NCBI GenBank assembly: GCA_039029135.1
Contig: JBCCGT010000006.1
Span: 124,001-188,000 of the forward strand
Direction: 5' to 3'
DNA length: 64,000 nucleotides
Source: JALZVT01 sp039029135
GTDB taxonomy: Bacteria > Pseudomonadota > Gammaproteobacteria > Pseudomonadales > Azotimanducaceae
Shown here one piece after another: positions 46,753 to 55,470 of the stretch (within the stretch, counting starts at the first letter, position 1; each line of letters opens with the position of its first letter). Made by a program: the position numbers and the translations under genes. The notes below the pieces were generated by a model. That model did not search any database. It saw only the letters and a program-made list of their open reading frames with translations, and was not told where the DNA came from.

Positions 46753-49716
46753 ATGGCAGCGGAGGCCGACAACACCGGAGGACAGTTCACGACAGCGAAG
46801 CTGCAATCGCTGCTGAAGGCGCGCACTAACCCGGCCGTCGGCAGTCGCCAGCAGCTCGTCGATGCGCTGCATGCGCGCGGCATCAGTATAAGTCTGCACG
46901 GCGTTGCCGCCTGGTTTCGGCGCGTGGACTCGAACTACAACCAGCCGCGCGAGTCGCTGTCGCCAATCGCGCCGAGTTATGCGCTTCCCGACAGACACTG
47001 GCGCGCTTTGTGTGAGCTGTTTGATATCCCCATGGATCGGCTCACGCTCAGCGACGCCGAGTTCGAACGACACTGCCTAAGCGAACAGGCACAGAACACC
47101 GAGCCGCGGCCGGTGCGCGCGTTCGACGCGACACCCGCGGATTCGCTGCCCGGTCGCGAGAGGGTTTGGAGCACGCTCGCCGAAGCGCTGCTTGGCGTGG
47201 TCGCCGAAGAAGAGCAGAACTCCGAACAGGAAAAGAGAGCGCGCGTTGTATTGCTGGAAGGCGCGGCCGGACTCGGCAAAACCAGCCTTGTGCGCCTGCT
47301 CGCGGAGCGCGCCGGCGCGGCCGGCATTACCTGTCTCTCCGCGTCCTGCGAAGATGCTCAGGAAATTCCTTTTCTGCCGCTGCTCGACCTGCTGCGTTTC
47401 AAGATGGCCGATGTTGCGAGACACGGCGAGCTGCCGCTGCGTCTCGCCGAAGAGATTGTTGCGGTGCTGGACGGTTCCGCCGCGACGGCCGATTCGCGCG
47501 ATCTGTTTCTGAAAGGTACGCGTTTGCTCGCGGAGATCGCGGCGACGGGGCCGGTCATCGTCGTCGTGGATGATATGCACTGGGTCGACGTCGGGACGCG
47601 ACGCCTGGTCGTCTATCTGTCGCGCTATCTGCAGCTGCACGCGCACCTGCCGGTCTTGATGGTTCTGGCCAGCCGACAGTTCGATGGTGCGTTTCTGCAC
47701 CAGCTACCCACCGACGACCTGCGCGAGAGAATCGCGCTGACGCCGCTCGTTCGCTCGGACGCGCGCCGGCTGTTGGCGCGCGCGCTGGGGACTAGGCCCG
47801 GTCCCAAGCTGCTGGAGTTTGCCGACAGCGTGACGGAGGGCAGCCCGCTGTACTTGCAGCTACTCGCCGAGCATCTACTCGCGCAGGAGCAGCTCGAAAC
47901 ACGCGGCGCGACGATCGAACTGACGACCGCGGTCGAGCAGATTGGGCTACCGGAGACGCTGGATGGGTTCTACACGGCGCGCTTTCGCGACCTGCCGCCC
48001 AAGCCCGCGGAACTGATCGAGCTGATGGCCTGCGTTGGGCGCCGCAGCAACGGCGAGTTCCTGCAGCTGTTGAGTCAGGGTGACTCGATCGAGACCGTGC
48101 TCAAGGCCCTCGACACGGCGGAGCAGCAGGGCCTGCTGCGGCTGCGCAATGAACAGTTCGAGTTTACGCACTCGATGGCCCGGCACGGCATCTACGCGAG
48201 CATTCCCGAGGCGCGCCGCGCGCGGCTGCACGCCGACATCGCCGAGCGCGTCGACGCCACGCTGCTCGGTCGCTCGCATCACGCGATTATCGAGCTCGCG
48301 TACCACCGCGTGCGGGGCCGGCCCTATACGGACACCGCGCAGACGCTCGCCGCCTGCCTGTCTGCCGCCAGGATGACCTACGCGAGCAATGCCTGGCCCA
48401 CCGTTGAGTTTTTCGCCAATGCCGGACTCGAGATCGACGAGACCAGCAGCGGTCTAACGGAGTCCGAGCGCGGCGAGCTGCTGCGACTGCGTGCGACCAG
48501 CCAGCACCAGACCGGCCGGCCGGAGGCGGCGTTGCGCAATCTCGACGCGGCGCTCGATGAGTTTCGTATCAGCCAGAACACGCTGGAGTATGCGCGCGCC
48601 CTGAACGACGTGGTGCGTATCCGCACGAACTTCGGCGCGGAGCGTGAGGCGGTCAGCGAGGCCGCCGCCGAGCTCGAGGCGCGCGTCGAGTCGATCTCCG
48701 CAACCGATCGCGATCTCGCCGCGTTCATGCTGGACACCGTGGCCACCTTTCATCTGGTCAACCGCGATTCGCACGGAGCGCTGCAGATATCCCAGCGCTA
48801 TCTGGACGCGTATGGCGATGAGCTCGACAGCAAGCGCCTGGCGCTGGGTCGCGCGACGGCCGGCTTCGCGGGTCTGCAACATCTCGACGTACACGGCGCG
48901 ATCGACAACCTCACGGAGGCGACGCGGCTCGCGCGGCGGCACGATGATCGACCGACCACCGCTCGTGCGCTGCAGCGGCTGGCGATTGCCCAGGTCATGC
49001 TCGGTCGTCTCGAAGACGTCCGGACGACATTCGCGGAACTGCGCGACATGGGCGACGCGGCGATGCTGACGGGCGAGTTTTCGATTCCCTGTCTCGCCGC
49101 CGGCCAGGCAGAGTTCATACGCGGCGATGCGGCGCGGGCGGGCGAGCTGGTCGAGGAGGGGCTCGATCAGGCCCACGCGAGCGGCTATTGGCACATGGAG
49201 TCGTCGCTCTTGAGCCTGCAGGCGGCGCTGGCGTTGACGACGGACAGTCACGAGGGATACGCCGCCGCTTTGCGTGCGCTGGAGGGAGACCGGCCGAGTC
49301 GCACCGCGGCCTCGCTGCGCGCGTTCGCACGCGCGCGCTTCGATACCGACGCCGCCACGACGGCGGCAGAGCGCCCGACGACACAAGCGTCCGGGATGTC
49401 GACCGAATCAGCGCTGAGCGCGCCCGAGTTTGCGCGCCTGACGTTGATCACCGACGCGGCGCTGGCGGCGGACGACCTGCAAACTCAGAGAGCCGCGGTC
49501 GAGCGGCTAACGCCGCTGGCCGAAGCCGGTGTGATGTTTCCGCTCGGCGTGCCGCTGCTGCTGCCCGAGCTGCTTGCACGGCTCCAACGTTCGCTCGGCG
49601 CGCCGGACGAGGCGCGCTATCAGCAGCGCCGTGCGCAGGAGTTTGCGCGCCAGAATCGGTTGCGTCCCGACACCCCTGCCGCAAAGCTGTGGCCGGGGCT
49701 GTTCGAGTCGGTTTGA
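46753..49716 (+). CDS. HTH-AAA-type ATPase with C-terminal helical repeats, probable regulator
   Basis: 987 residues. N-terminus (about 12-100) looks like a Cro/C1-type HTH (RQQLVDALHARGISISLHGVAAWF, LPDRHWRALCELFDI). Residues about 130-400 are a STAND/AAA_16 ATPase with GAAGLGKTS (170-178) and VIVVVDDMHWVD (268-279). The C-terminal half is helical and TPR-like, with RAFARARFDTD near 860. There is no C-terminal LuxR HTH, unlike MalT-type regulators. AGGA about 7 nt upstream of ATG 46753. It could control the adjacent glycan genes or act as a NTPase sensor; the target is unknown. Confidence 0.78.
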   Translation: MAAEADNTGGQFTTAKLQSLLKARTNPAVGSRQQLVDALHARGISISLHGVAAWFRRVDSNYNQPRESLSPIAPSYALPDRHWRALCELFDIPMDRLTLSDAEFERHCLSEQAQNTEPRPVRAFDATPADSLPGRERVWSTLAEALLGVVAEEEQNSEQEKRARVVLLEGAAGLGKTSLVRLLAERAGAAGITCLSASCEDAQEIPFLPLLDLLRFKMADVARHGELPLRLAEEIVAVLDGSAATADSRDLFLKGTRLLAEIAATGPVIVVVDDMHWVDVGTRRLVVYLSRYLQLHAHLPVLMVLASRQFDGAFLHQLPTDDLRERIALTPLVRSDARRLLARALGTRPGPKLLEFADSVTEGSPLYLQLLAEHLLAQEQLETRGATIELTTAVEQIGLPETLDGFYTARFRDLPPKPAELIELMACVGRRSNGEFLQLLSQGDSIETVLKALDTAEQQGLLRLRNEQFEFTHSMARHGIYASIPEARRARLHADIAERVDATLLGRSHHAIIELAYHRVRGRPYTDTAQTLAACLSAARMTYASNAWPTVEFFANAGLEIDETSSGLTESERGELLRLRATSQHQTGRPEAALRNLDAALDEFRISQNTLEYARALNDVVRIRTNFGAEREAVSEAAAELEARVESISATDRDLAAFMLDTVATFHLVNRDSHGALQISQRYLDAYGDELDSKRLALGRATAGFAGLQHLDVHGAIDNLTEATRLARRHDDRPTTARALQRLAIAQVMLGRLEDVRTTFAELRDMGDAAMLTGEFSIPCLAAGQAEFIRGDAARAGELVEEGLDQAHASGYWHMESSLLSLQAALALTTDSHEGYAAALRALEGDRPSRTAASLRAFARARFDTDAATTAAERPTTQASGMSTESALSAPEFARLTLITDAALAADDLQTQRAAVERLTPLAEAGVMFPLGVPLLLPELLARLQRSLGAPDEARYQQRRAQEFARQNRLRPDTPAAKLWPGLFESV

Positions 49717-49737
49717 GACGGCGACGCGGTTGTCGCC

Positions 49738-50322
49738 CTAGCCCTTGAGGCGGACTTCCTGCACGCCCTTGAACATCTTCTTCTGCAGCTTCGGCGGAGT
49801 TTCCTTGTTGCCGCCCCAGTGCTTCACGAACGGTTCGCGCATGTCGGCGATCGCGCCGTCGCTCGCTGTCACCCAGACATCCTCGTCGATCTTTTCGAGG
49901 TCGTCGTTCATGGGCGGCGGCGGCGTCGCGATGAACAGATTGATCTGATTCGGGCAGGCTTCGACGATGCCCTGAAACTGATTGCCCGTGCACAGCCAGG
50001 CGCTGACGATCGGCAGCGGATTGTTCTTCTTCGCGCCGGCGAGCTTGAGTGCGCGAACAGCCGCCTGCTTGACGATCTCTTCCTTGTTCTTGATCAGAGG
50101 CCAATAGGCGGGCGGTTCATTGCCGAACCAGTCGTCCTCGATGTGCTTCTGCTGCACGCGGGTGATGATCTTGTAGTTGCGCAGAATGGTCGCGACCTTG
50201 GAGTTCTTTTTCGAAAACTCCGCGATCAGGTCTGCGTAGGGTACGTCGGGCTGGGCGAAAAACGCGTCGAGTGCGCGAAAAACTTCGCCTTTGCCGTAGA
50301 TGGTAGCGGTCATGACTGGCAT
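49738..50322 (-). CDS. hypothetical protein, no family recognised
   Basis: 194 residues, starting MPVMTATIYGKGEVFRALDAFF, with no signal peptide and no clear transmembrane segment. It is Lys-rich, with a Pro-rich stretch (ATPPPPMNDD) and many aromatic residues; it reads as a soluble, folded protein. The start is well supported by AAGGAGA 6 nt upstream (50328-50334); an upstream in-frame ATG at 50379 is rejected. It faces away from glmU across a 367-nt intergenic region and is convergent with the ATPase gene. I cannot assign a function. Confidence 0.75.
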   Translation of the reverse strand: MPVMTATIYGKGEVFRALDAFFAQPDVPYADLIAEFSKKNSKVATILRNYKIITRVQQKHIEDDWFGNEPPAYWPLIKNKEEIVKQAAVRALKLAGAKKNNPLPIVSAWLCTGNQFQGIVEACPNQINLFIATPPPPMNDDLEKIDEDVWVTASDGAIADMREPFVKHWGGNKETPPKLQKKMFKGVQEVRLKG

Positions 50323-50689
50323 GTCGATCTCCTTTTCTAGTTTCAAGCAACGGCTGACTGCCGAATGAAACCGTTGCAATCCATGCGTGTCGTGAGCAAA
50401 CAGTTTGCTTATCCCGAGATCGCTGCGCTGCAGGATGCTCGCGGCTCGCGGACGTGCTCTCGACCTAACAGAGCCTAACGAGCGCGGTTTGCCTCAAGGC
50501 TGCGCTGGTTCACGTTTTGCTCCCGATTTACAAATGACCGCCTAGCTTACCGTCTGTGATTGGCTGCGCGTGGATTTCGTTTCGGCATCGCGCGTCACCG
50601 TTACATTCTCACCGACGGGCATCACACCTTTTTCCGGGCTCGACCCCTATAATTCGACGCTCTGATGGGTCCCGATTTCGAGGTCGTCG
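50323..50689. other. divergent intergenic region between hypothetical gene and glmU
   Basis: No gene seen. Inverted repeats lie upstream of the leftward gene: GCAACGG (50347-50353) paired with CCGTTGC (50371-50377), and AGCAAAC-A-GTTTGCT (50395-50409). For glmU, a perfect -10 TATAAT is at 50648-50653, 36 nt before the ATG; no good -35 is seen at the usual spacing. Confidence 0.6.
50648..50653 (+). promoter_or_regulatory. -10 element TATAAT upstream of glmU
   Basis: Perfect TATAAT hexamer 36 nt before the glmU ATG, in GC-rich sequence. A matching -35 was not found, so it may rely on an activator or an extended contact. Confidence 0.5.
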
Positions 50690-52099
50690 ATGATCGCCAA
50701 TAACGCACTCGAGGTCGTCGTGCTCGCGGCGGGCAAGGGCACGCGCATGCGTTCGGCCCTGCCGAAAGTGCTGCACGACCTCGCTGGTCGGACGATGCTT
50801 GGTCACGTGCTGCACACGGCTGCCGCGCTGCAACCCCAGGCGGTTCACGTCGTTGTGGGTCACGGTGCCGACGTTGTTCGCGAACGCTTTGGCGATACCA
50901 ACGTGAATTGGGTCGTGCAGGAGCAGCAGCTTGGCACGGGCCACGCGGTGGCGCAGGCGCTGCCGGCGGTTGCCGAGGCGGCCCACGTGCTGGTGCTCTA
51001 CGGCGACGTGCCGCTGACGCCGGTTACCCTGCTGCAGCAGTGTTTCGCGGCGGCGCAAGCGGGTCCCGCGTTGATCACGGCGCGCATGCCGGACCCAGCC
51101 CAGCTCGGCCGCATCGTGCGCAGCGCGGCGGGCGACGTGGAACGTATCGTCGAATACAAGGACGCGAGCGATGCCGAACGCGCCATCGACGAAATCAACT
51201 CTGGCATTCTCTGCGCCTCCGCCGACTTTCTGCGCGATCATCTGAATCGCCTCGACAGCGACAACGCCCAGGGCGAGTACTATCTTACGGATGTCATTGG
51301 CAGCGCGGTGGCTGACGGCCTGCCCGTCACCGCGGTGGTGGCCGAGGAACCGCTCGACGTCGCCGGGGTCAACGATCGCGTGCAGCTTGCTGAGCTCGAG
51401 CGCGAGTATCAGGCGCGGGCGGCTGTCGAGCTCATGCGCGGCGGCGCGACGCTCCGCGATCCTGCGCGGATCGACGTCCGCGGCACGGTGCGCACCGGCA
51501 GCGACTGTCTGATCGATATCAATGCCGTGTTCGAAGGTGACGTGGTTCTCGGCAACGACGTGACCATCGGCCCGAACTGCGTCCTTGTCGACGCCGAGAT
51601 TGGCAGCGGCACGGTCGTGCACGCGAACACGGTGGTCGAGGGTGCGCATATCGGTGAACGCTGCAGCATCGGACCCTTCGCGCGAATTCGCCCAGGATCC
51701 GAGTTTGCGGAAGGGGTCAAGGTCGGTAACTTCGTCGAGACCAAGAAGAGCCGGTTGGCGGCCGGTGCCAAGGCTAATCATCTTGCCTATCTGGGCGATG
51801 CGACCATCGGCGAGAGCGTCAACATCGGCGCGGGCACCATCACCTGCAATTACGATGGCATCAACAAACATCGCACGGAAATCGGCGATGATGTGTTTGT
51901 CGGTACCAACGCGACGCTCGTTGCGCCGCTGAGCCTGGGCGACGGCGCCTTTGTCGCCGCCGGCTCGACGGTCACGACGCGCGTGGGCGACGGCAGCCTT
52001 GCGGTGGGCCGTGCGCGACAGCGCAACATCGACGGCTGGACGCGACCGGACAAGCGCGCCCCTACGGACACCGACGAGTCATCGCGCAACGGTAGCTGA
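50690..52099 (+). CDS. glmU: bifunctional UDP-N-acetylglucosamine pyrophosphorylase / glucosamine-1-phosphate N-acetyltransferase
   Basis: Makes UDP-GlcNAc for peptidoglycan and lipopolysaccharide. 469 residues: N-terminal pyrophosphorylase with VVLAAGKGTRM and LYGDVPL, then the C-terminal left-handed beta-helix acetyltransferase with hexapeptide repeats (ending GAGTITCNYDGINKHRT). The usual glmR regulator gene is absent between glmU and glmS; only 58 nt separate them. Confidence 0.97.
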   Translation: MIANNALEVVVLAAGKGTRMRSALPKVLHDLAGRTMLGHVLHTAAALQPQAVHVVVGHGADVVRERFGDTNVNWVVQEQQLGTGHAVAQALPAVAEAAHVLVLYGDVPLTPVTLLQQCFAAAQAGPALITARMPDPAQLGRIVRSAAGDVERIVEYKDASDAERAIDEINSGILCASADFLRDHLNRLDSDNAQGEYYLTDVIGSAVADGLPVTAVVAEEPLDVAGVNDRVQLAELEREYQARAAVELMRGGATLRDPARIDVRGTVRTGSDCLIDINAVFEGDVVLGNDVTIGPNCVLVDAEIGSGTVVHANTVVEGAHIGERCSIGPFARIRPGSEFAEGVKVGNFVETKKSRLAAGAKANHLAYLGDATIGESVNIGAGTITCNYDGINKHRTEIGDDVFVGTNATLVAPLSLGDGAFVAAGSTVTTRVGDGSLAVGRARQRNIDGWTRPDKRAPTDTDESSRNGS

Positions 52100-52157
52100 C
52101 ATCGGCCTGCGACACCCGCAGCGCTGCAACGGACAACAATAGGGCCCAGTAGTATTC

Positions 52158-53987
52158 ATGTGTGGCATCGTTGGAGCGGCGGCGCGCCGAGAAGTACCGG
52201 AGATTCTCCTCGAGGGCCTGCAGCGCCTTGAGTATCGGGGCTATGACTCCGCTGGGCTTGCCGTGCTGGAAGACGCCGGTCTGCGGCGGCACCGCACGCT
52301 CGGTAAGGTGCGGGAACTGGTCGAGCGCTACGAGCGCGAGCCGCTGGTCGGCCGCGTCGGCATTGCGCACACGCGCTGGGCGACCCACGGCCAGCCGTCT
52401 GAGCAGAACGCGCATCCGCACATGTCCGGACAGCGGGTCAGCCTTGCGCACAACGGCATCATCGAAAACTACGAGGTGCTGCGCGAGGAGCTGATCAACT
52501 GCGGCTATGAGTTCTCGTCGCAGACCGACTCTGAGGTCATCGTCCATCTGATCGATTCTTTTCTGCGTCGCGGCGAAGATCTGCTGGGCGCGGTTAAATC
52601 GACGATAAAGCGGCTCTCCGGCGCCTACGCCATCTGCGTGATCTCCGCGGACGAGCCCGACTGCATCATCGCCGCGCGCGAAGGCAGCCCGCTGGTGGTT
52701 GGCAAGGGTATTGGCGAGAATTTCCTCGCCTCCGACGTGCTCGCGCTGAGGCCGGTTACCGATCGCTTCGTCTTTTTGGAAGAAGGCGACGTCGTAAAGC
52801 TGACCGCCAGCAACGTCCGCGTCTGGGATCGCGACGACAACGAGGTCGAGCGCGATGCGACGCGCGTGCAGATGCACGCGGAGGACACCGACAAGGGCAA
52901 CTATCGCCATCACATGCTCAAAGAGATCCACGAGCAGCCGCGCGTCATGCGCGCCACGCTCGAGGGTCGGATCGGCACGCGTCGCGTGCTGGAAGAATCG
53001 TTCGGCGCCAACGCCAAGGACATCTTCGATGCGACCAAGGGCGTGACACTGGTGGCCTGCGGTACCAGTTACTATGCCGCGCAGGTCGCGCGCTACTGGA
53101 TCGAGGACCTGGCGGGCATTACCTGCAACGTCGAGATCGCGAGCGAATTTCGCTATCGCAAGGCGGCGGTCACCCCTGGCAATCTGTTCGTGACCATCTC
53201 CCAGTCGGGCGAGACTGCGGATACGCTGGCCGCGCTGCGAATCGCGAAGGACACGGGCTTTCACGCCACGCTCGCGATTTGCAACGTGCCGACGAGCTCG
53301 ATCGTGCGCGAGTCGGACCTGTCATTAATGATCAAGGCGGGCACCGAGGTCGGCGTCGCCTCGACCAAGGCGTTCACGGCCCAGCTCACCGACCTCTTGC
53401 TGATGTCGGTGCTGCTCGCCCGGCGCGGCGGCCTGACCGAAGAGAAGGAGGCTTACGTCGTTAATGCTTTGCGGTCGCTCGATACCTACATCGACAACGT
53501 GCTGGCGCTGGACGACACCATCCACGAGCTGTCCGAACGCTTCGCCGACAAACACCACGCGCTGTTTCTTGGTCGCGGCACCATGTTCCCCGTGGCGATG
53601 GAAGGGGCGCTAAAGCTCAAGGAAATCTCCTACATACACGCCGAAGGCTACCCGGCGGGCGAGCTCAAGCACGGGCCGCTCGCGCTCGTCGACGATGACA
53701 TGCCGGTGATCGCGGTCGCGCCGAATAACGAGCTGCTCGAGAAGCTGCAATCGAACCTGCAAGAGGTGCGTGCACGCGGCGGCGAGCTGTTCGTGTTCGC
53801 GGATCAGGAAGCGGCGTTCACCCACGAAGAGGGCGTGACGATTATCCAGATTCCGAAGGTGCCGGACATTGTCGCCCCCATCGTCTACGTCGTCCCGCTA
53901 CAGCTTCTGAGCTATCACGTCGCCGTGCTGAAGGGCACGGACGTGGATCAGCCCCGGAATCTGGCGAAGTCGGTGACGGTGGAGTAA
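52158..53987 (+). CDS. glmS: glutamine-fructose-6-phosphate aminotransferase (isomerizing)
   Basis: First step of UDP-GlcNAc synthesis: glucosamine-6-phosphate from fructose-6-phosphate and glutamine. 609 residues. MCGIVGA supplies the catalytic N-terminal Cys; the class II amidotransferase domain (RWATHG, HNGIIENY) is followed by two SIS domains (GTSYYAA, SQSGETADT) and the C-terminal LAKSVTVE tail. No glmS riboswitch fold was apparent in the 58-nt leader. Confidence 0.98.
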   Translation: MCGIVGAAARREVPEILLEGLQRLEYRGYDSAGLAVLEDAGLRRHRTLGKVRELVERYEREPLVGRVGIAHTRWATHGQPSEQNAHPHMSGQRVSLAHNGIIENYEVLREELINCGYEFSSQTDSEVIVHLIDSFLRRGEDLLGAVKSTIKRLSGAYAICVISADEPDCIIAAREGSPLVVGKGIGENFLASDVLALRPVTDRFVFLEEGDVVKLTASNVRVWDRDDNEVERDATRVQMHAEDTDKGNYRHHMLKEIHEQPRVMRATLEGRIGTRRVLEESFGANAKDIFDATKGVTLVACGTSYYAAQVARYWIEDLAGITCNVEIASEFRYRKAAVTPGNLFVTISQSGETADTLAALRIAKDTGFHATLAICNVPTSSIVRESDLSLMIKAGTEVGVASTKAFTAQLTDLLLMSVLLARRGGLTEEKEAYVVNALRSLDTYIDNVLALDDTIHELSERFADKHHALFLGRGTMFPVAMEGALKLKEISYIHAEGYPAGELKHGPLALVDDDMPVIAVAPNNELLEKLQSNLQEVRARGGELFVFADQEAAFTHEEGVTIIQIPKVPDIVAPIVYVVPLQLLSYHVAVLKGTDVDQPRNLAKSVTVE

Positions 53988-54001
53988 CCCGGCCTCGGGT
54001 T
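53986..54001. terminator. short hairpin between glmS and the LanC-like gene
   Basis: AACCCG-GCCT-CGGGTT, 6-bp stem and 4-nt loop across the glmS stop, shared by two convergent genes. It has no T run, so the call rests on position only. Confidence 0.35.
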
Positions 54002-54004
54002 CGA

Positions 54005-55339
54005 TCAACGTCCGCGCTCTAGTTCGCTACTGGCGAAGGGCGAATCCGGAAACTGGATCTTCACCGGGGCGCCGCGCAGGGTCGTCGCCAGGTGGACGAA
54101 GAAGCTCGCGACACCGGCCGCGCCCTGCATGTAGCCCGTTTGGGTGCGGATGAACTCGCGCTGCGTGCGATGCTCGGCCTGCGGCCAGCAGTACGAACCG
54201 TCGGTAACGACCGCGGATTTCACAAGCTGCCCGGCGACGCGCAGCGCTAGTTCCCGATAAAACGAATCGCCGGTCGCGCGATACAGGCTGACGGCGTGAT
54301 CGCCGATGCCAGCGTCGCAGCAGCACTGGCTGACGTTGTTCCACAGACCCCGGCCGCGTTCCTCGGGCGCGCCGGTAGCGACGAGTCCGGTGTTGAGCCC
54401 ATGGCCCCAGTCGCGCCAATCGGCCTGCGCCGTGATCTCGCCGAGCAGATGAAACAGGCGCCCGGTGCCGACGGGTCCGTGACACAGCCCGAGATAGAAA
54501 CGATTGGGTTTGCCGTCGTCCAGAATGTGCGGCACCAGATGACCGCCGCCGGGCACAGCTTCGGCCACGGCTTGGACGTGGCGCGCGCCGGCGATCGCCG
54601 CCGCGAGATATCGATCGTCGCCCGTTCCCTGAAAGAGCCGTGCCATGAAGTAGGCCACGCCGGCCGTGCCGTGGGCGAAGTTGGGCGCGTCGAACGGAAA
54701 CGGGATGTCGGGCATCAGCTGCCAGCGCTGGCCGCCCGGCGCCGGTTCGGCGACCTCCAGCAGCCGCTCGCCGACGGCAACGGCCCAGTCGCGCGCCTGC
54801 GGATGTATGGCCTCGTCGTGGGCATAGAGCCAGTAGGTGCCGGCACCCGCGGCGCCCTCCGACATATCGAAGATCTCGCGCACGCCGGAATGCCCGGTGA
54901 GCTTCGCGTAGGGCATTTCCTGGATCCAGCCGATCCCGGCACCGATCGCGCTCGCGCTGTCGCGCTGCTTCTGCACGCAGCTCGCGGCGGCGGCCCGGAA
55001 GCGCTGTTCGCCGGTGTGTGTTGCCAGCTCGTTGCAGACGAACATATAGCCGGCCCAGCCACCCATGGGCGCGCAGGTGGGATCGACTTCGGGCAGGCGG
55101 GCTAGCAGGTCGTGACCCGCGGCAGCGGCGATGTCGCGATAGCGCGTCTCGTCGGTGGCGAGGTACAGTTCGAGATAGAACAGGGCGATGCCGGCGGTGC
55201 CGTAATACAGCGTCGGGATGAACTTGTCCGGCCGCTCGGCGGCCACGCCCCAGCGGCGGCCGTGCTCGGTGTCCTGCGCCAGCCCGTTAATCCAGCGCTC
55301 CGCGCCCAGCGCAACGTCCAGCAGTTCGTCGGCGTGCAT
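54005..55339 (-). CDS. LanC-like protein with altered zinc motif
   Basis: 444 residues forming a LanC-type alpha/alpha toroid. Seven GXXG-type repeat turns are visible: GTAG (47-50), GWAG (94-97), GAAG (162-165), GTAG (224-227), GPVG (288-291), GIG (344-346) and GAAG (406-409). In LanC enzymes zinc is bound by one Cys in the fifth repeat and a Cys-His pair in the sixth. Here the fifth carries LCHG (C286) but the sixth reads CCCDAGIG, so Asp342 replaces the ligand His. A GGAGG site lies 7 nt upstream. Last gene of the amine oxidase operon; no LanA or LanB gene nearby. Homologues can be cyclases or thiol-adding enzymes; function here is inferred. Confidence 0.85.
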   Translation of the reverse strand: MHADELLDVALGAERWINGLAQDTEHGRRWGVAAERPDKFIPTLYYGTAGIALFYLELYLATDETRYRDIAAAAGHDLLARLPEVDPTCAPMGGWAGYMFVCNELATHTGEQRFRAAAASCVQKQRDSASAIGAGIGWIQEMPYAKLTGHSGVREIFDMSEGAAGAGTYWLYAHDEAIHPQARDWAVAVGERLLEVAEPAPGGQRWQLMPDIPFPFDAPNFAHGTAGVAYFMARLFQGTGDDRYLAAAIAGARHVQAVAEAVPGGGHLVPHILDDGKPNRFYLGLCHGPVGTGRLFHLLGEITAQADWRDWGHGLNTGLVATGAPEERGRGLWNNVSQCCCDAGIGDHAVSLYRATGDSFYRELALRVAGQLVKSAVVTDGSYCWPQAEHRTQREFIRTQTGYMQGAAGVASFFVHLATTLRGAPVKIQFPDSPFASSELERGR

Positions 55340-55353
55340 CCGTCGTCCTCCCC

Positions 55354-55392
55354 GATCCCGGCCGTTCTCCGAGAATTCCCCCGGCCGGGATC
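55354..55392 (-). promoter_or_regulatory. large hairpin before the LanC-like gene
   Basis: Perfect 11-bp stem GATCCCGGCCG / CGGCCGGGATC around a 17-nt loop that contains its own TTCTC-C-GAGAA inverted repeat. On the coding strand it ends a few nucleotides before the GGAGG ribosome site of the LanC-like gene, so it could modulate its translation or mRNA stability, or cause partial termination after the decarboxylase gene. Confidence 0.75.
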
Positions 55393-55470
55393 AGGGTAAC
55401 CGATTTCCCTCGGCCCGGTAGCGCGCGCTCCGGACCCAGCCCGCGCCGTCGCCGCCCGACGGCGCGGCCG

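Noticed and set aside
54005..55339. Lanthipeptide biosynthetic cluster
   Set aside because: No precursor peptide, LanB or LanM, transporter or protease was found nearby, and the zinc motif is altered.
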